Source: Lepraria neglecta
Lineage: Eukaryota > Ascomycota > Lecanoromycetes > Lecanorales > Stereocaulaceae
Assembly (NCBI GenBank): GCA_033220425.1
Contig: CM065652.1
Location: forward strand, 3,224,001 to 3,288,000
Direction: 5' to 3'
DNA length: 64,000 nucleotides
This document shows positions 43,494 to 54,567 of the stretch, one piece after another (positions within the stretch are counted from its first letter, which is position 1; every line of letters begins with the position of its first letter). A program made the position numbers and the translations under genes. The notes below the pieces were generated by a model. That model saw only the letters and a program-made list of their open reading frames with translations. It was not told where the DNA came from and searched no databases.

Positions 43494-44470
43494 ATGCCCA
43501 CAAACATGGAGAATATCAACGCCGTCCGCAATAGCAGCCAGCTGCCTCACCCCTTCTACCCTCTCGAAGCAAACATCGTGGGCTACCTGGCCAACAAATG
43601 GTCTGTCTCAACACTGCTTGGCATATTCATAGGGGGCTGGGTTGTGATACTTGGAACGACGCTCGCGCTGGTACGGAGGCATAACCCAACACTACCTTCG
43701 AAAGAGAAAGCAACCATACTATGGTTCGTGTTAAGTGAGTAGATATGCTGGCGCCCGCGCTGGAAAGAGCTTGCTGACGCGCGACCAGCTGGGACAATCC
43801 ACCTGTTCTTCGAGGGTAAGGACGAATCCAGGAGCACGAGATGTCTATGACACGGCTGAGAAGAGTGTACAGGATATTTCGCCTACAATCATGCCAACAT
43901 GCCAGGCAAGCAAGATCTATTTGGCCAGCTATGGAAGGAATACGCGTTCTCGGACTCTAGATACATGAATTCTGACCCGTTCGTGTTGTGCATGGAGACA
44001 ATCACAGCTGTACGCGCAATACTTATCCCACGCAAACCCTCCAGATTGAGATCAAGAAGCGCTAACGGGATCACACATAGGTCTGCTGGGGTCCCCTGTC
44101 CTTCGCCGTCGCACTCATGATCGCCTATGAACACCCTCTCCGCCACCCCCTACAAGCACTGGTCTCCCTGGGGCAGATATACGGTGATGTACTATACTAC
44201 GCGACAAGCATGTTCGATCTCTACTTCAAGAGTCTCGCATACTGCCGACCAGAGGCTTACTACTTCTGGGGGTACTACGTCTTCATGAACTTCATTTGGA
44301 TCGTCATCCCGGGCGGTAAGTGGTACTTTTCGAAAAGTCTGAACGATGCTAACTGCGTCTCCACAGTACTCCTCTACAGCAGCATCGTACAAAGCGCAAA
44401 AGCGTTTAAAGCGCTAAATCGCCAGACCAAGAGCCAGGTAGGCTACGGCCACGTCAAGAAATCCAACTAA
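43494..44470 (+). CDS. EBP-type sterol delta8-delta7 isomerase (EXPERA domain)
   Basis: The five-exon model is 43494-43734, 43789-43815 (27 nt), 43873-44009, 44081-44315 and 44367-44470, giving 247 residues. All introns (51-71 bp) restore frame: WFVL-T-GTIHLFFEG-YFAYNHANM; ETITA-VCWGPL; IPG-VLLYSS. Emopamil-binding protein residues known to be required in the human enzyme are present: His and Glu in TIHLFFEGYF, Glu and Thr in METITAVCWGPLSF, Asn in FMNFIWIVIPG. Several membrane helices are visible. It should shift the C8-C9 double bond to C7-C8 in an ER sterol. Ascomycetes normally use the unrelated Erg2, so its actual role is less certain. An alternative start is the ATG at 43506. Confidence 0.88.
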
Positions 44471-45348
44471 GCTCTACAATACCCATGCATGCGTTCTGCT
44501 TTTTGCGAATCCTCTTCATGCAACTCAAAAATTGCACATCTCGTTCAAATATTTCTTGGTGGACAGTGCTGCGTACAAAGCATGGCGTTTTGGGCGTTCT
44601 TCCACCATTGAACAAAGAGGTCTTAGTGATAGAATTACGCCTCCCTGCAAGATCAAGGTCCAATTTGTATGGATTTATTCCAGCTTTCGATTATACAACG
44701 TTCCTTGCTACCAGTGATCATAAACTTACACCTATTGTCTATGAACTAAGAGGAACAGTATACATTCCTGCAGTATGTCATTTCGGGGACGCCCGATGTA
44801 AAGGCTTGAGGTTCTTGCTTGACCTTGCAACCGTCATTCCGTTTACAAAAGCAATTACAACAATCAAGCCGCCAGGTAGAGTTTTGCTGAGGAAATTGAT
44901 AGGTGTCTCCGCCGTGACAATCATGGTGCACAGCTTTCTATCGAATGTAGGCATTTTGCAAAACAGGTTGGATCATCGTCGCTCACAGTGCATGTCTAAG
45001 GGATGAAACATCACGAGGCTGTGGAAGCTTAAATGTCTCTAAATGAGGCGTTGATAAAGGAAGTTGATATTCGAGCCGTAGATGTGCATAAATTTCACTG
45101 AGATGAGATGCAAGATGCAAGATCAAGCTGGAGACTTCAATCAAACAGTCTGGCATAAGATGAATGTGCTCTGACGCAGGAGCACGGCCCTCTATGTCCA
45201 CTCGCAGCAATGACAACTTGTCCTTTTCAGCGCAAAACTGAAAGGATGGCTGCTCCAATCTGCCCGGATACAAGGAGCTTGTCCTTATCGCAGAGAACAT
45301 CCACCCCAACGCTTAGCCCAAACACATCAATTAGGTGCTGATGCGATC
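44471..45348. other. intergenic, no supportable gene
   Basis: A 173-codon open frame (44485-45006 +) begins 15 bp after the isomerase stop. It has no family, signal or splice context and overlaps minus-strand frames, so I treat it as chance or 3' UTR. Confidence 0.3.
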
Positions 45349-46225
45349 ATGATGGCCTCAGAAGTACGTTTCCTATTCGCTTGAGACACCTCAAAGCTGA
45401 ATGGTAACTGGCAGACTCCTCAAGACCCCTTACCAACTATCGACCCTTCGACCCGAGAATCACAAGCCCCAGAAGTCGAACCGACCGACGAAAAGCAGGT
45501 CGTCGAGCCCCAGCGTAATTCGGCCGAAGAGAAGGAGGTCTCGCCACCGGACGAGGAGCACGATGACCTGTTCAAAAGCTTCGGTGCTGAAGCCCAAAAT
45601 CCCAACGGCGAAGTGGGCGAGCATCTTCAAGAACAAGAGAAGAACATTAAATGCTTGCAGCGAGTTCTTCTCTGGCTCGTGCTTGGCCTAGCAATCGTGA
45701 TCGTCCTTGCTGCTGTTGGCGGCGGCGTAGGTGGTAGCCTTGCATCACACAAGAACTCCACATCCTCAAGGTTTGCACGAGTCCCGGGGCTATACCATCA
45801 ACAATACTAATGATGCAAGCAGACCGTTAACGATCCTTTTAAATTCAGCTCAAATTACTCCCACATCGACATCCTCCACAGCCGCAGCCGCCTCCGCTAT
45901 ACCAACAACACTAGCCTACACAGGCTGCAACGCCTCCAACGGCATATCCTACACCACATCAGGCCAGAACTTCACACGTCTATGCAACCTTGACTGGTCT
46001 TTGGGTGCCGACGATCTCATCAGTGGTGGCATCAAGGCTCCGACTCTCAACGCGTGCATAGACCAGTGTGCGAATTTCTCTGGGAATCAGTGCCTGGGCG
46101 TGGCATATCATGGCCAGAACGAGATTGACAATGAGAATAGCTGTTACTTGAAGAGTTCATCGCCTTCAGCAAGTAAAGGCGTAAGTGACAGCTCCATAGC
46201 ACTGCAAAGGATAGAGGTGTGTTGA
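45349..46225 (+). CDS. single-pass membrane protein with PAN/apple-like Cys domain
   Basis: The three-exon model is 45349-45363 (15 nt), 45415-45770 and 45823-46225, giving 257 residues. Exon 1 encodes only MMASE. Intron 45771-45822 has a near-perfect TACTAAT branch point and a tandem AAGCAG acceptor; either choice keeps frame. The order is an acidic disordered N-terminus, a hydrophobic helix (VLLWLVLGLAIVIVLAAVGG), a Ser/Thr/Ala-rich stalk, then a Cys-rich domain (TRLCNLDWSLGADDL, LNACIDQCANF, CLGVAYHGQN, SCYLKS) of the PAN/apple type. Type II topology places that domain outside the cell. Similar fungal surface proteins are common; the ligand is unknown. Confidence 0.75.
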
Positions 46226-46394
46226 CGGCTTAGGTAATATACCCAAAGTGATAGACAGCATGGTGGCTGTGTCACCAGCTGACCATTGGTCCCAAGCTGT
46301 TACTTACCTCCGCGATTGGACAGTGCTTCGCTTCTTCTCTGCTGCATTCGGTTGTGGGGAAGCTGTCATTTGATCTAAGTGGTCGATAATTCAC

Positions 46395-47614
46395 TTATGT
46401 CGGAGCTGTCTTCCCCGCCTTCACCCTCTTCATCTCCTCTTCGTCGACCACAATGATACCCTTCCCCACCATTTTGCCACTGTGAGCCAACTCTTGTAAC
46501 TTCGGGACCTCCTTCAACCCGAAGAAGGGATTCGTTTTGACAGAGATATTATGCTCGGCCACCATGTCAAGCATACGCTTAGCTTCGCCGCGGGTGGAAA
46601 TCAAGGAGCCTTTGAGTCTGATGTCGCGGAACACCAGCTCGTGGAAGGGGACAGAAACATTGGTTGGCTGTGACAAATGTTAGGCAGATGTCAGATGTTT
46701 TGAGAACAGTAAAAGGACTCACCTGAGCAATTTGTATCACAGTCCCATGCATTTTCGTAATCGCACAAGACAAAGCCGCAGCATTTTCAGCATCACTCAC
46801 GTTCACCGTAGCATAAACCCCCATCCCATTCGTCACCTTCTTAACCTCTTCCACCACTTTTTCCTTCTGCTGTCTAGCATCCACTACAACATCCGCCCCG
46901 CTCTCCTTGGCCAACGCCATGCCCTCATCTCTCGCATCAACACCCACAACCACCAAGCCCATCGCTTTAGCAAATTGACACCCCAGATGGCCCAATCCGC
47001 CTCCAGCCCCTACAAGAGCAACGGTCTCCCCCTTCTTCAATTCCGTCTGTAATATCCCACGAAACACAGTGCATCCCGCGCAAGCCAACGGCGCCGCGGT
47101 CTCAAACGATACCTTCTCAGGAATCACGCAGCTCTCGCGCCCATCAACAACCACATACTCCGCAAATGCCCCGTCCTGAGTCACACCGATGTGTCCAGAG
47201 ATGTTCGTGCAGTATTGTCTGTAGTCCTCGGGACCTAAACAATCATGGCAGTGACCGCATCGATTTCGAGGCAGCCCAGCCATGACTCGATCTCCTTTCT
47301 TAAAGTCTGTGGTTTCAGTGCCTATAGCTACGACCGTGCCTGTGCCTTCGTGTGAGGCGATGCAGGGTAGTTGAGTGCCCATTATGCCAGCTTGTACCAT
47401 GCCGTCCGTGTGGCATAGCGAGGCGACTGCCGTTTTGAGGAGGACATCATGGGGTCCTAAGGACTTAGGGGTCGACACTTGGTGGATTTTGTAGGGTTTG
47501 TTGAACTGGCCATTATATCAGCTCTGTTGTAGATGGGCATTGGCGGCCAGGGTGGGTATGTACCTCGACGAGCTGTGCGGCGAGCATGGTGTCAGGTATG
47601 CCTTCGATTGCCAT
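46395..47614 (-). CDS. zinc-dependent alcohol dehydrogenase (MDR family)
   Basis: The three-exon model is 47614-47564, 47505-46723 and 46667-46395, giving 368 residues. Introns of 58 and 55 bp keep frame (QLVE-FNKPYKI; IQIAQ-PTNVSV). Exon 1 supplies the true ATG; the long frame otherwise opens with GTG. Catalytic zinc ligands are in ASLCHTDG and SHEGTG. The structural zinc lobe is CGHCHDCLGPEDYRQYC, with nine rather than the usual seven residues before the last Cys, a variant seen in one fungal subgroup. The Rossmann motif is GAGGGLGHLG. It oxidises alcohols or reduces aldehydes with NAD(P); substrate not predictable. Confidence 0.9.
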
Positions 47615-48205
47615 TGTGATGGTTTGTTATCAACGGATTTCAATGTTCAATGGGTATTAGGTCGGGATTCAATGGTGGTTTAGAGAACTGGTAGATTCGC
47701 AGAAGAGGGGCGGATTAAGTTGGGAGCCGGATAAGTGTTTCTGTTGTACAGCAACAGTAGTAAATTGCCGGAATGCATCTTCGAGGACCGGAGTTCGATT
47801 TGCGAAGTAGAAACAGGATGATGTCACGGAGTTGCTATTTTCTGACAGCTCTCGCCGTTGAAGCCGATATCTTCTGATTCCTTTGGTTGCGATACAAGTA
47901 GTAGCTACACCAGGTGTCGCTTTAGTATTATCGACTTCGATTTGAACGAACCATCTCCGCTCCAGATTGACAGATCCAATTATATTGCCGAATGCTGTAA
48001 GTCAAGCTGCCGGATTGCATCCATCTGACGTCTGCTCCGCAACAGCCGCAGAGCTTTGTACAAGGGTACTCATCGCTTGCGTCCATACTCCCCAGGTTCA
48101 CACATCAAGGTCTAGTAAATATCTCTTAACAATTTGTTTGCGTCCAAACGCTTTAAAGTCTCAAATATTTTCTTTTCAAAAACAACACATTCGCAATTAC
48201 CAGCC
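47615..48205. promoter_or_regulatory. divergent promoter region, ADH / NAD(P)-binding protein
   Basis: This 591-bp interval between two divergently transcribed oxidoreductase genes must hold both promoters. No specific element was assigned. Confidence 0.45.
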
Positions 48206-49162
48206 ATGACGCCTCGCGTCCTCCTTCTTGGCGGCCACGGCAAAATCTCTCAGCTCCGTGAGTAACTTCTCTAATTGTTTGTTCCCTAGGTACAATATTC
48301 TGAGTAGTGAGGCCTGTCCTGAGAGCATTTGCTCGAGATTATTCCCAAAAAAGCTTCCAAATTTCGTTCTCTTACCTTAGACAGACAATGCTGACCTAGA
48401 AAAATATTAGTAACACCTCTCATCCTCTCCCGTTCCTGGCAGCTCACCAGCGTGATCCGAGACCCCACCCAAAAGCCCACCATCACAGCCCTAGGCAAGG
48501 ACCAACCAGGCAAGCTCGAAGTCCTTGTATCCAGTCTTGAGGAAATCAAAACTCAAGCCCAAGCCCAATCCATCATCGACTCCACTTCTCCAAACTATGT
48601 TGTTTTCTCTGCCGGCTCTGGCGGTAAGGGCGGACCTGAAAGGACACTTGCTATTGATCGGGATGCCTGCATCGCTTTTGTTAGGGCGTCAGTAGCTACG
48701 CCCAGTGTAACCAAATTCCTCGTCGTTTCGTATATTGGTTCGAGGAAATCAAAAGCGCCTTGGTGGAGTGAGGGTGAATGGAAAGCTTGTCAAGAAGCCA
48801 ATAACGGCGTGCTGAAGAGTTATTATCCCGCCAAGCTCGCTGCAGATGAGTGTCTGACGGCGCTGTCTGCTGAGCGTGGGACTGGGTTTGCAGGGATATC
48901 GTTGAGGCCGGGAAGCTTGACAGAACAGGAAGGGGAGGGGAAGGTCGCTCTGGGACAGACAGCAGCAAGGGGGAGTGTGAGGAGGGGAGATGTCGCGAGA
49001 GTTGCGATGGGGTTGTTGGAGAGTGAGGGGGTTAAGAGCTGCTGGTTGGATTTGTTGGACGGTGGGGAGACTGTGGAGGGTGCTGTTAGGAGATGTGTGA
49101 GTGAGGGTATTGATTGTAAGGAAGGGGAAGATGTGGAGGGTATGATGAAGGAATGGACATGA
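48206..49162 (+). CDS. NAD(P)-binding Rossmann protein (atypical SDR, NAD-dependent epimerase-like)
   Basis: The two-exon model is 48206-48257 and 48411-49162, giving 267 residues. The 153-bp intron restores frame (GKISQL-LTPLILSRSW). The N-terminal VLLLGGHGKIS is the glycine-rich nucleotide-binding loop, and NYVVFSAGSGGKGG and TKFLVVSYIGSRKSKAPWW match the fungal NAD(P)-binding (YwnB-like) group. The K in NNGVLKSYYPAKLAADE corresponds to the YxxxK catalytic motif (YYPAK). Cytosolic; substrate unknown. The intron is longer than its neighbours' but has a GCTGAC branch point. Confidence 0.83.
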
Positions 49163-49300
49163 ACGTTGAAATCTGTATCGTAGGGCTTGCAATGCCAGCT
49201 TTGTGTAATATGTGACCCATCCTGACTAAAAATACCCCTCCATACACCTTTTGCTAAAAACATTGGCAAGAAATGCAGAAGCTTTAAAGCACCGTGGCAT

Positions 49301-50370
49301 CTAAACCGCCGAATAACCTCCTCTTGACCCTCCTCCTTGAATGGTATTAATAACACTCCGCACCCAGTCTCGGAACATGTATGGGATATCGCGGATCGTC
49401 TCTGAATGTGGAACAAGGTCCCAGCCTCGAGCTGAATACCGGTTATAGTTGAGCCAGGAGCCGAAGATGAGGTACGCTGCGACGCCCATGAAAACACTGT
49501 AGAAGTGGGTTGTCAGTAAGCTCATTCATCTGGATTGTCTGAAGAAGCACTCACATAAGAATAAACCAAGTGAAGAACCCCCAACCCCCACTCGAACTGT
49601 CTCCGTCCTTCGCATCCTCACACGCAAATCGCGTATTCCATTCCAGTCTCAGTACCTTAGCATCGTCCTCATCATTCCAGCTTAAGATTTCTATTGTTCC
49701 TCCGTGCTCGTCGTCTACTGCGTTCCCATACTTGTGGTCCTCCTCATTCTCTGCTGTTGAAGTATTGTTTTCTTTCTTCGCATCGCATAAAAATTCTACG
49801 ATAGCTTTCTGATCTTTGCCATCATATCTTCCGCCGCCAATCTGTAAACGGATGCCCTCCCTCTCCCGATCTGCAGATGACTCCGACGATTTCATGCGTG
49901 TCCATTTGGGGTCCAGGTTTCCACCGAAACCTGAGTGCCCATATTCGCCTGCTATGGGTATTGTACGGATGATTGTTGTTACGTTCTCCACTGTATTTTG
50001 TAATCGCTCGATGGCGCAGACTATTCATAGAGCATGCACTTAGTGTTGCTCAATTGCATGGGGAGGGTAATCTTGCGGCGGGTTTGACAGGGAACTTACC
50101 TCTGGAGCCGTTAGGGCAGTCCTCATCCTTGGGAACACCCTTATTCTTCTCTAAAGGTCGACATATGTTGATTGTGAAGGTTGTATTTGTTATGCTGTTG
50201 GGGTGTTCTTTGACTTTGTAGATATTGTGAGGCCCATCGAGCGGCTTGAGGTTGAATGGGGTACGGTCGACTCGGATATCTGAGCAGTCAAGCGATATAG
50301 CTGTGGCTAGGGATGGGAGGAGGAGGAAGAGGCATGAGAGGGTTGTTGGAGGATGGGAAGGTAATCGCAT
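49301..50370 (-). CDS. ATG27: autophagy-related protein 27
   Basis: The three-exon model is 50370-50100, 50020-49555 and 49496-49301, giving 310 residues. Introns of 79 and 57 bp keep frame (NGSR-VCAIERL; WFIL-I-VFMGV). There is a signal peptide (LSCLFLLLPSLATA), then a Cys-containing lumenal domain of the mannose-6-phosphate-receptor-like type (LDCSDIRVDRTPFNLKPLDG, then ICRPL), and one transmembrane helix near GFFTWFIL-IVFMGVAAYLIF. The cytosolic tail has NYNRYSARGWDLVPHSETIR, the conserved Atg27 end. Atg27 is a type I membrane protein cycling between Golgi, endosome and vacuole and aids Atg9 traffic. Divergent from RPS18. Confidence 0.9.
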
Positions 50371-50702
50371 GATGCAGGTAAGGTCTAGGTGGCTCGAAAG
50401 TCTAGAAAAGAAGAGGAGGTTCCACTCTCTTGTGCCTTCGGTAAATGAAGAGGAGACTGTAATGACTGTACAGCACCGAATCTCGAGGATCAATAATGAG
50501 GATGGACGAGGATTAAGTGATGCCTGGTTGCTCACGCTCCAAATGTCATTTCCAGAATCCAATCCATGCCGTCTCCGGCTGAATCCGGACTAGCGTCAAG
50601 ACCTTCGCTTAGGAGCGCGCTAAATATTCCACACCAGTCTTTGATTATCGACCTCAGCGAGATCCAACCCATCGACAACCATCACGCAGCGCATTGCCCA
50701 TC
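50371..50702. promoter_or_regulatory. divergent promoter, ATG27 / RPS18
   Basis: A 332-bp spacer shared by the two starts, including the RPS18 leader. No specific motif was assigned. Confidence 0.4.
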
Positions 50703-51337
50703 ATGTGTAAGTACCGAACGAGCCATTCCACCTCGTCCTGAAGAGGAAATTGAGGCTCTGAGGCAGTCAAGATCGGCAGCTGACTTCTTTTACAGCGCTT
50801 GTCTCGGGAGAGAAGTCGAACTTCCAGTTCATCCTTCGTCTCCTCAACACCAATGTCGATGGCAAGCAGAAGATCATGTACGCTCTCACCAAGATAAAGG
50901 GTGTCGGGCGCCGATACTCCAACTTGGTGTGCAAGAAAGCCGATGTCGACTTGAACAAGCGGTACGCCTGTCCTGCACTCAGTACCAGAGCCACTTATTT
51001 TGACCTTTGATCATAACTGACTACCTTCGCAATCTACAGAGCCGGTGAAATCACCTCCGAAGAACTCGAACGCATCGTCACCATCATCCAAAATCCCACT
51101 CAATACAAGATTCCCACCTGGTTCCTCAACAGACAACGCGATATCGTGGACGGCAAGGACTCGCAGGTATTGGCCAACGGAATGGACAGCAAGTTGCGTG
51201 AGGATTTGGAGCGCTTGAAGAAGATCCGTGCGCATAGGGGTCTGAGGCATTACTGGGGCTTGAGGGTGAGGGGTCAGCATTCGAAGACTACTGGCAGGAG
51301 GGGGAGGACTGTCGGTGTGTCAAAGAAGAAGGGTTGA
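50703..51337 (+). CDS. RPS18: 40S ribosomal protein S18 (uS13)
   Basis: The three-exon model is 50703-50706 (only ATG T), 50796-50961 and 51040-51337, giving 155 residues, the usual length. The 89- and 78-bp introns restore [13 protein letters not shown] and [14 protein letters not shown]. The protein is nearly invariant among eukaryotes: [20 protein letters not shown], then [18 protein letters not shown] and a basic tail [14 protein letters not shown]. It sits in the head of the small subunit and contacts the large subunit. An intron immediately after the start codon is common in fungal ribosomal-protein genes and is not an annotation fault. Confidence 0.96.
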
Positions 51338-51611
51338 GCGAAGAGCATCGGCATACTGGCGTGCACTGGCTATGGCGGTCTTGCTATGGTTCTGACTTCA
51401 AAAGGAATTGCGGTTGTTAGGACGAGCTTGCCCAGTCCATAGCCCAAATCAAGTTTCAAAGGCAATGCATCCAGGTTCTTCATCTGACATTGAAATGTAC
51501 TCAGGCATGGACTCATTATGGTTATCTTCGTATTGAAGGCAGATGAGGACAATCGCTTGCTCGCCGAACGCTATGACTTTTAAACATTTCAATTAGACCC
51601 AAGTAGACTCA

Positions 51612-52610
51612 TCAGTCACCTTCATGAACTACTGCCATATCGAGCACCTCCACTCTCCCTCTTCCTTTCGTCTCCCCACCTATGAACTCTCCTAGCCCCT
51701 TGAATGCCCCTGGCTCCACAAAGCCCACGACCTCCCACTCCTGACCCTCGGTATCTTGCGTCTCCACCTGCTCAATATAACTCAATATCCTATCCTTCAC
51801 TGTCCCCGTCGCCTTCTCTCCCTCACCCTCCTCCCCATCTTCCTGCGCCGCCTTCTTCGCTGTCCCTTTCACGGCCTGCTTCAATATATTCGACGGACAC
51901 GTGACCCTCAATCTCATTCTCGCCCTCGACACGGGTATAGGCTGCCACGCAATCAAAGCCTTCATCGCCTCCAACGCCTGGCTTTTGGCACTCTTTGTAG
52001 TTACAACCCCCGTCCACGTCGGCAATTCCTTCTTCTTGCCCTTCCCCTCCTCTCCCTCCGCCGTCGGCGTAGCCGTCCCACTCGTCCCCTTGCCTTGATC
52101 TTCCTGCTTATGTTGCGCCCCCTGGCTACTCAGCTGCTCCAACGCCTTTTCAATCATGCCCGCCGTATAAACCCTCTTGCTCTTCGGATCGACAAGCTTC
52201 CCGGCAACAATATCCACAACCTCATTATGAATCCTCTCCGCCTGCGCATGTCTCTCCTTCTCCCCCACCTGCATCTCCCCCTTCTTTAATATCTCTTGTA
52301 TTATGTCATCGACGCTGGTTTTGGCACCGAATGCTTTGGCTAGGTCTTGGGTTGGGGCGGTTTGGCCTTTGCTGACGGAGAGAAATACGATGGGGATTTG
52401 GAGGACGTTGTCGAGGTCTGTTTCGATGCCGGAGCGGTATTCGAGGACCTTGTTTTTGTAGCAGGCTATTTCGAAGCGCTTTTTGCCTTTCTTGAGACGC
52501 ACGAGGGAGACGTTTGTTAGGCGGATTTGGTTGGATGGCTATAGCACAAGTCAGTATATTATCATCAGAGAAAGGTCTTAGCCCGCGTTGCTTACCTGGT
52601 TAATTTGCAT
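51612..52610 (-). CDS. SDO1: ribosome maturation protein SDO1/SBDS
   Basis: The two-exon model is 52610-52596 and 52538-51612, giving 313 residues. Intron 52539-52595 joins MQINQ to PSNQIRLTNVSLVRLKKG. The FYSH domain contains RFEIACYKNKVLEYRSGIET and the family signature VFLSVSKGQTAPTQDLAKAF. SDO1 releases Tif6/eIF6 from pre-60S subunits together with the GTPase Efl1. Domains II and III are interrupted by two low-complexity inserts (GTSGTATPTAEGEEGKGKKK and AAQEDGEEGEGE), which lengthen it beyond the roughly 250 residues of yeast and human. It is convergent with RPS18, 274 bp away. Confidence 0.92.
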
Positions 52611-52947
52611 GGTAACGGTAGAGAGTTCCTTTCGATCTGGCGGTGTCTCTTGAGAAGAAAGGATACGGAGAAGAACTACTGGCTGACTCTTCGACTTTCG
52701 TCAAGTTGCTAGGGTTAAAGTGTCGAAGCCCTGAGATATATCGAGGTGGTTAGCCAGCTCTTATCGATAAGCTTTTGGTTTGACCTCGGCGATCCAAGTC
52801 ATGATGCATGAGGCATTCTATTTGGATTGGCATCCCACTTGGTTTAATTGCTCCTTAAAGACAGTCCCCTCTGCTCCATCTCCCTCGGAAGTGCACCACT
52901 ATTTGGGCTAAGTCCCCCGCTTTTTGACCACAACATACTTGGCCTCA
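52611..52947. promoter_or_regulatory. divergent promoter, SDO1 / HAD-like gene
   Basis: A 337-bp spacer between divergent starts. No specific element was assigned. Confidence 0.4.
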
Positions 52948-54150
52948 ATGGCACCACAGAAGCCCCCCAAAGTCGTTCTCTTCGACATCGGAGGTGTTTG
53001 TGTATGACTTCCCCAGTCGGATGTATTGACCTCCCTGAGCTTTCTTTGATGCTAATGGAAATCTCAGGTCTTATCCCCCATGCAAGGCATCCTCGACTTT
53101 GAAAGAAAGCACAAGATACCTGAAAGCTGGATCAATTATGCCATCCGACACAACTCTCCCAATGGCTACTGGCAGCGTCTCGAACGCGGAGAAATCAAAA
53201 TGGACGCGGACTTCTTCAAAGGCTTCACTTCAGACCTGCACAACAAGGATGCATGGAAAGAATTTCACACCAGTTTCAAGAACGAGAAGAGGAAATTGAA
53301 GGATGTGGCCAATCCTACACAATTGGGGGATCCAGTCAGTTTAAAGGCTGAGGCCGCAGACTCAAAACCCACGGACGACGATCGAGGAGCCCAGTCTTCC
53401 CAGTCGAACCCCAAGCCATCCAATAATGCTCAAAACAACGAAAGGCCATCTTTGTCCAAAGTAGCAAAAGACACCACAATCGGCGACCCCGTGAGCCTAG
53501 AATCAGAAGACGTCGTCGAGTCCTCCTCAGACAAAAGCAAATCCAATCCCACCTCTGCCCCAAAATTCACAGAACCCATCGTCGCCCCTGCCTCATCTAA
53601 TTCCTCCCTCCCGCCACTCCCCCAAATCGACGGCGAATCCCTCTTCTGGACCATGATGTCCGCCTCCCGGCGCCCAGACCCCTCTATCTTCCCCGCCCTC
53701 GAAACCCTCTCCAAACAATTTCCCCGCCCCATCCTCGGCGCCCTCTCAAACACAGTCATCTACCCCCCAGACCACCCCTACAGCAACCCCTCTCGCTCCT
53801 CTTCCTACCCCAACAACGATATATCTAACGCATTCTTCTTCAACCCGCGGGAGTTATTCGACGTGTATATTGGGAGTGCGGATGTAGGCATGCGGAAACC
53901 TGCTAGGGATATTTATGAGTTGGCTATTAAGAGGTTGGATGAGTTTGATAGGAAACAAGGGGGCAGCGGGGTGAAGGGAAAAGATATTGTGTTTTTGGAT
54001 GATATTGGGGAGAATTTGAAGATGGGGAAGAGTATGGGGATGAGGACGATTAGAGTGCAACTTGGGAAGACTTGGAGGGCTGTTAAGGAGTTGGAAGGGG
54101 TGTTGGGGGTGGAGTTGATGGATGAGAGGACGAGGAGGGCGAAGTTGTGA
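52948..54150 (+). CDS. HAD-superfamily hydrolase-like protein
   Basis: The two-exon model is 52948-53001 and 53068-54150, giving 378 residues. The 66-bp intron joins GGVC to VLSPMQGILDFERKH. Motif I is VVLFDIGGV (nucleophile Asp), motif II the LSNT in ILGALSNTVIYPPD, motif III the Lys in VGMRKPARDIYELAI, and motif IV FLDDIGENLKMG. It most resembles the epoxide-hydrolase-N-terminus/ACAD10 type of HAD phosphatases. A Ser/Asp-rich insert of about 110 residues (roughly 75-185) splits the cap region, and it contains two copies of a GDPVSLKAE/GDPVSLESE phrase. Substrate unknown. Confidence 0.83.
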
Positions 54151-54567
54151 GGGGCTGGACTGGATGATTGTATATCGAGAATATTGAGCCTGATATAAAA
54201 TGCATATATATTCAATGGCCTTTCGTCTAGTCTTTGTATTGATACATGTTCCCTCATCAGTGATTATCTCAAGGGGGTTTGGCATCTGTTTGAGGTCTTG
54301 AGATATGGGATATATATGATTAGTTTGAGATCAGTACCGCAACTAACGTGCAGCCTGGGGGCTTGCAGTCATTCTAAACCATCTAAATCGCGGTGTCTTA
54401 TACCGTCCTGATTCATTCGTTCCGCTGAGCATTATTTGCTAGTCGTGCACTCATCATTATTCCAATAGTGGCCCCTGCCTCCAGCAGTTCCAGCCCAATC
54501 AAAACCGTCTCTCGAAGTTGCAATTTTAGGAAAACATTACGGTCATGCCTCTTATCCGTCCCATATA
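54151..54567. other. convergent 3' intergenic region
   Basis: The region lies between the 3' ends of the HAD-like and the coiled-coil gene. Nothing else was seen. Confidence 0.35.

Noticed and set aside
44485-45006. 173-codon plus-strand frame after the sterol isomerase
   Set aside because: No domain, no splice or promoter context, overlaps opposite frames; probably 3' UTR or chance.
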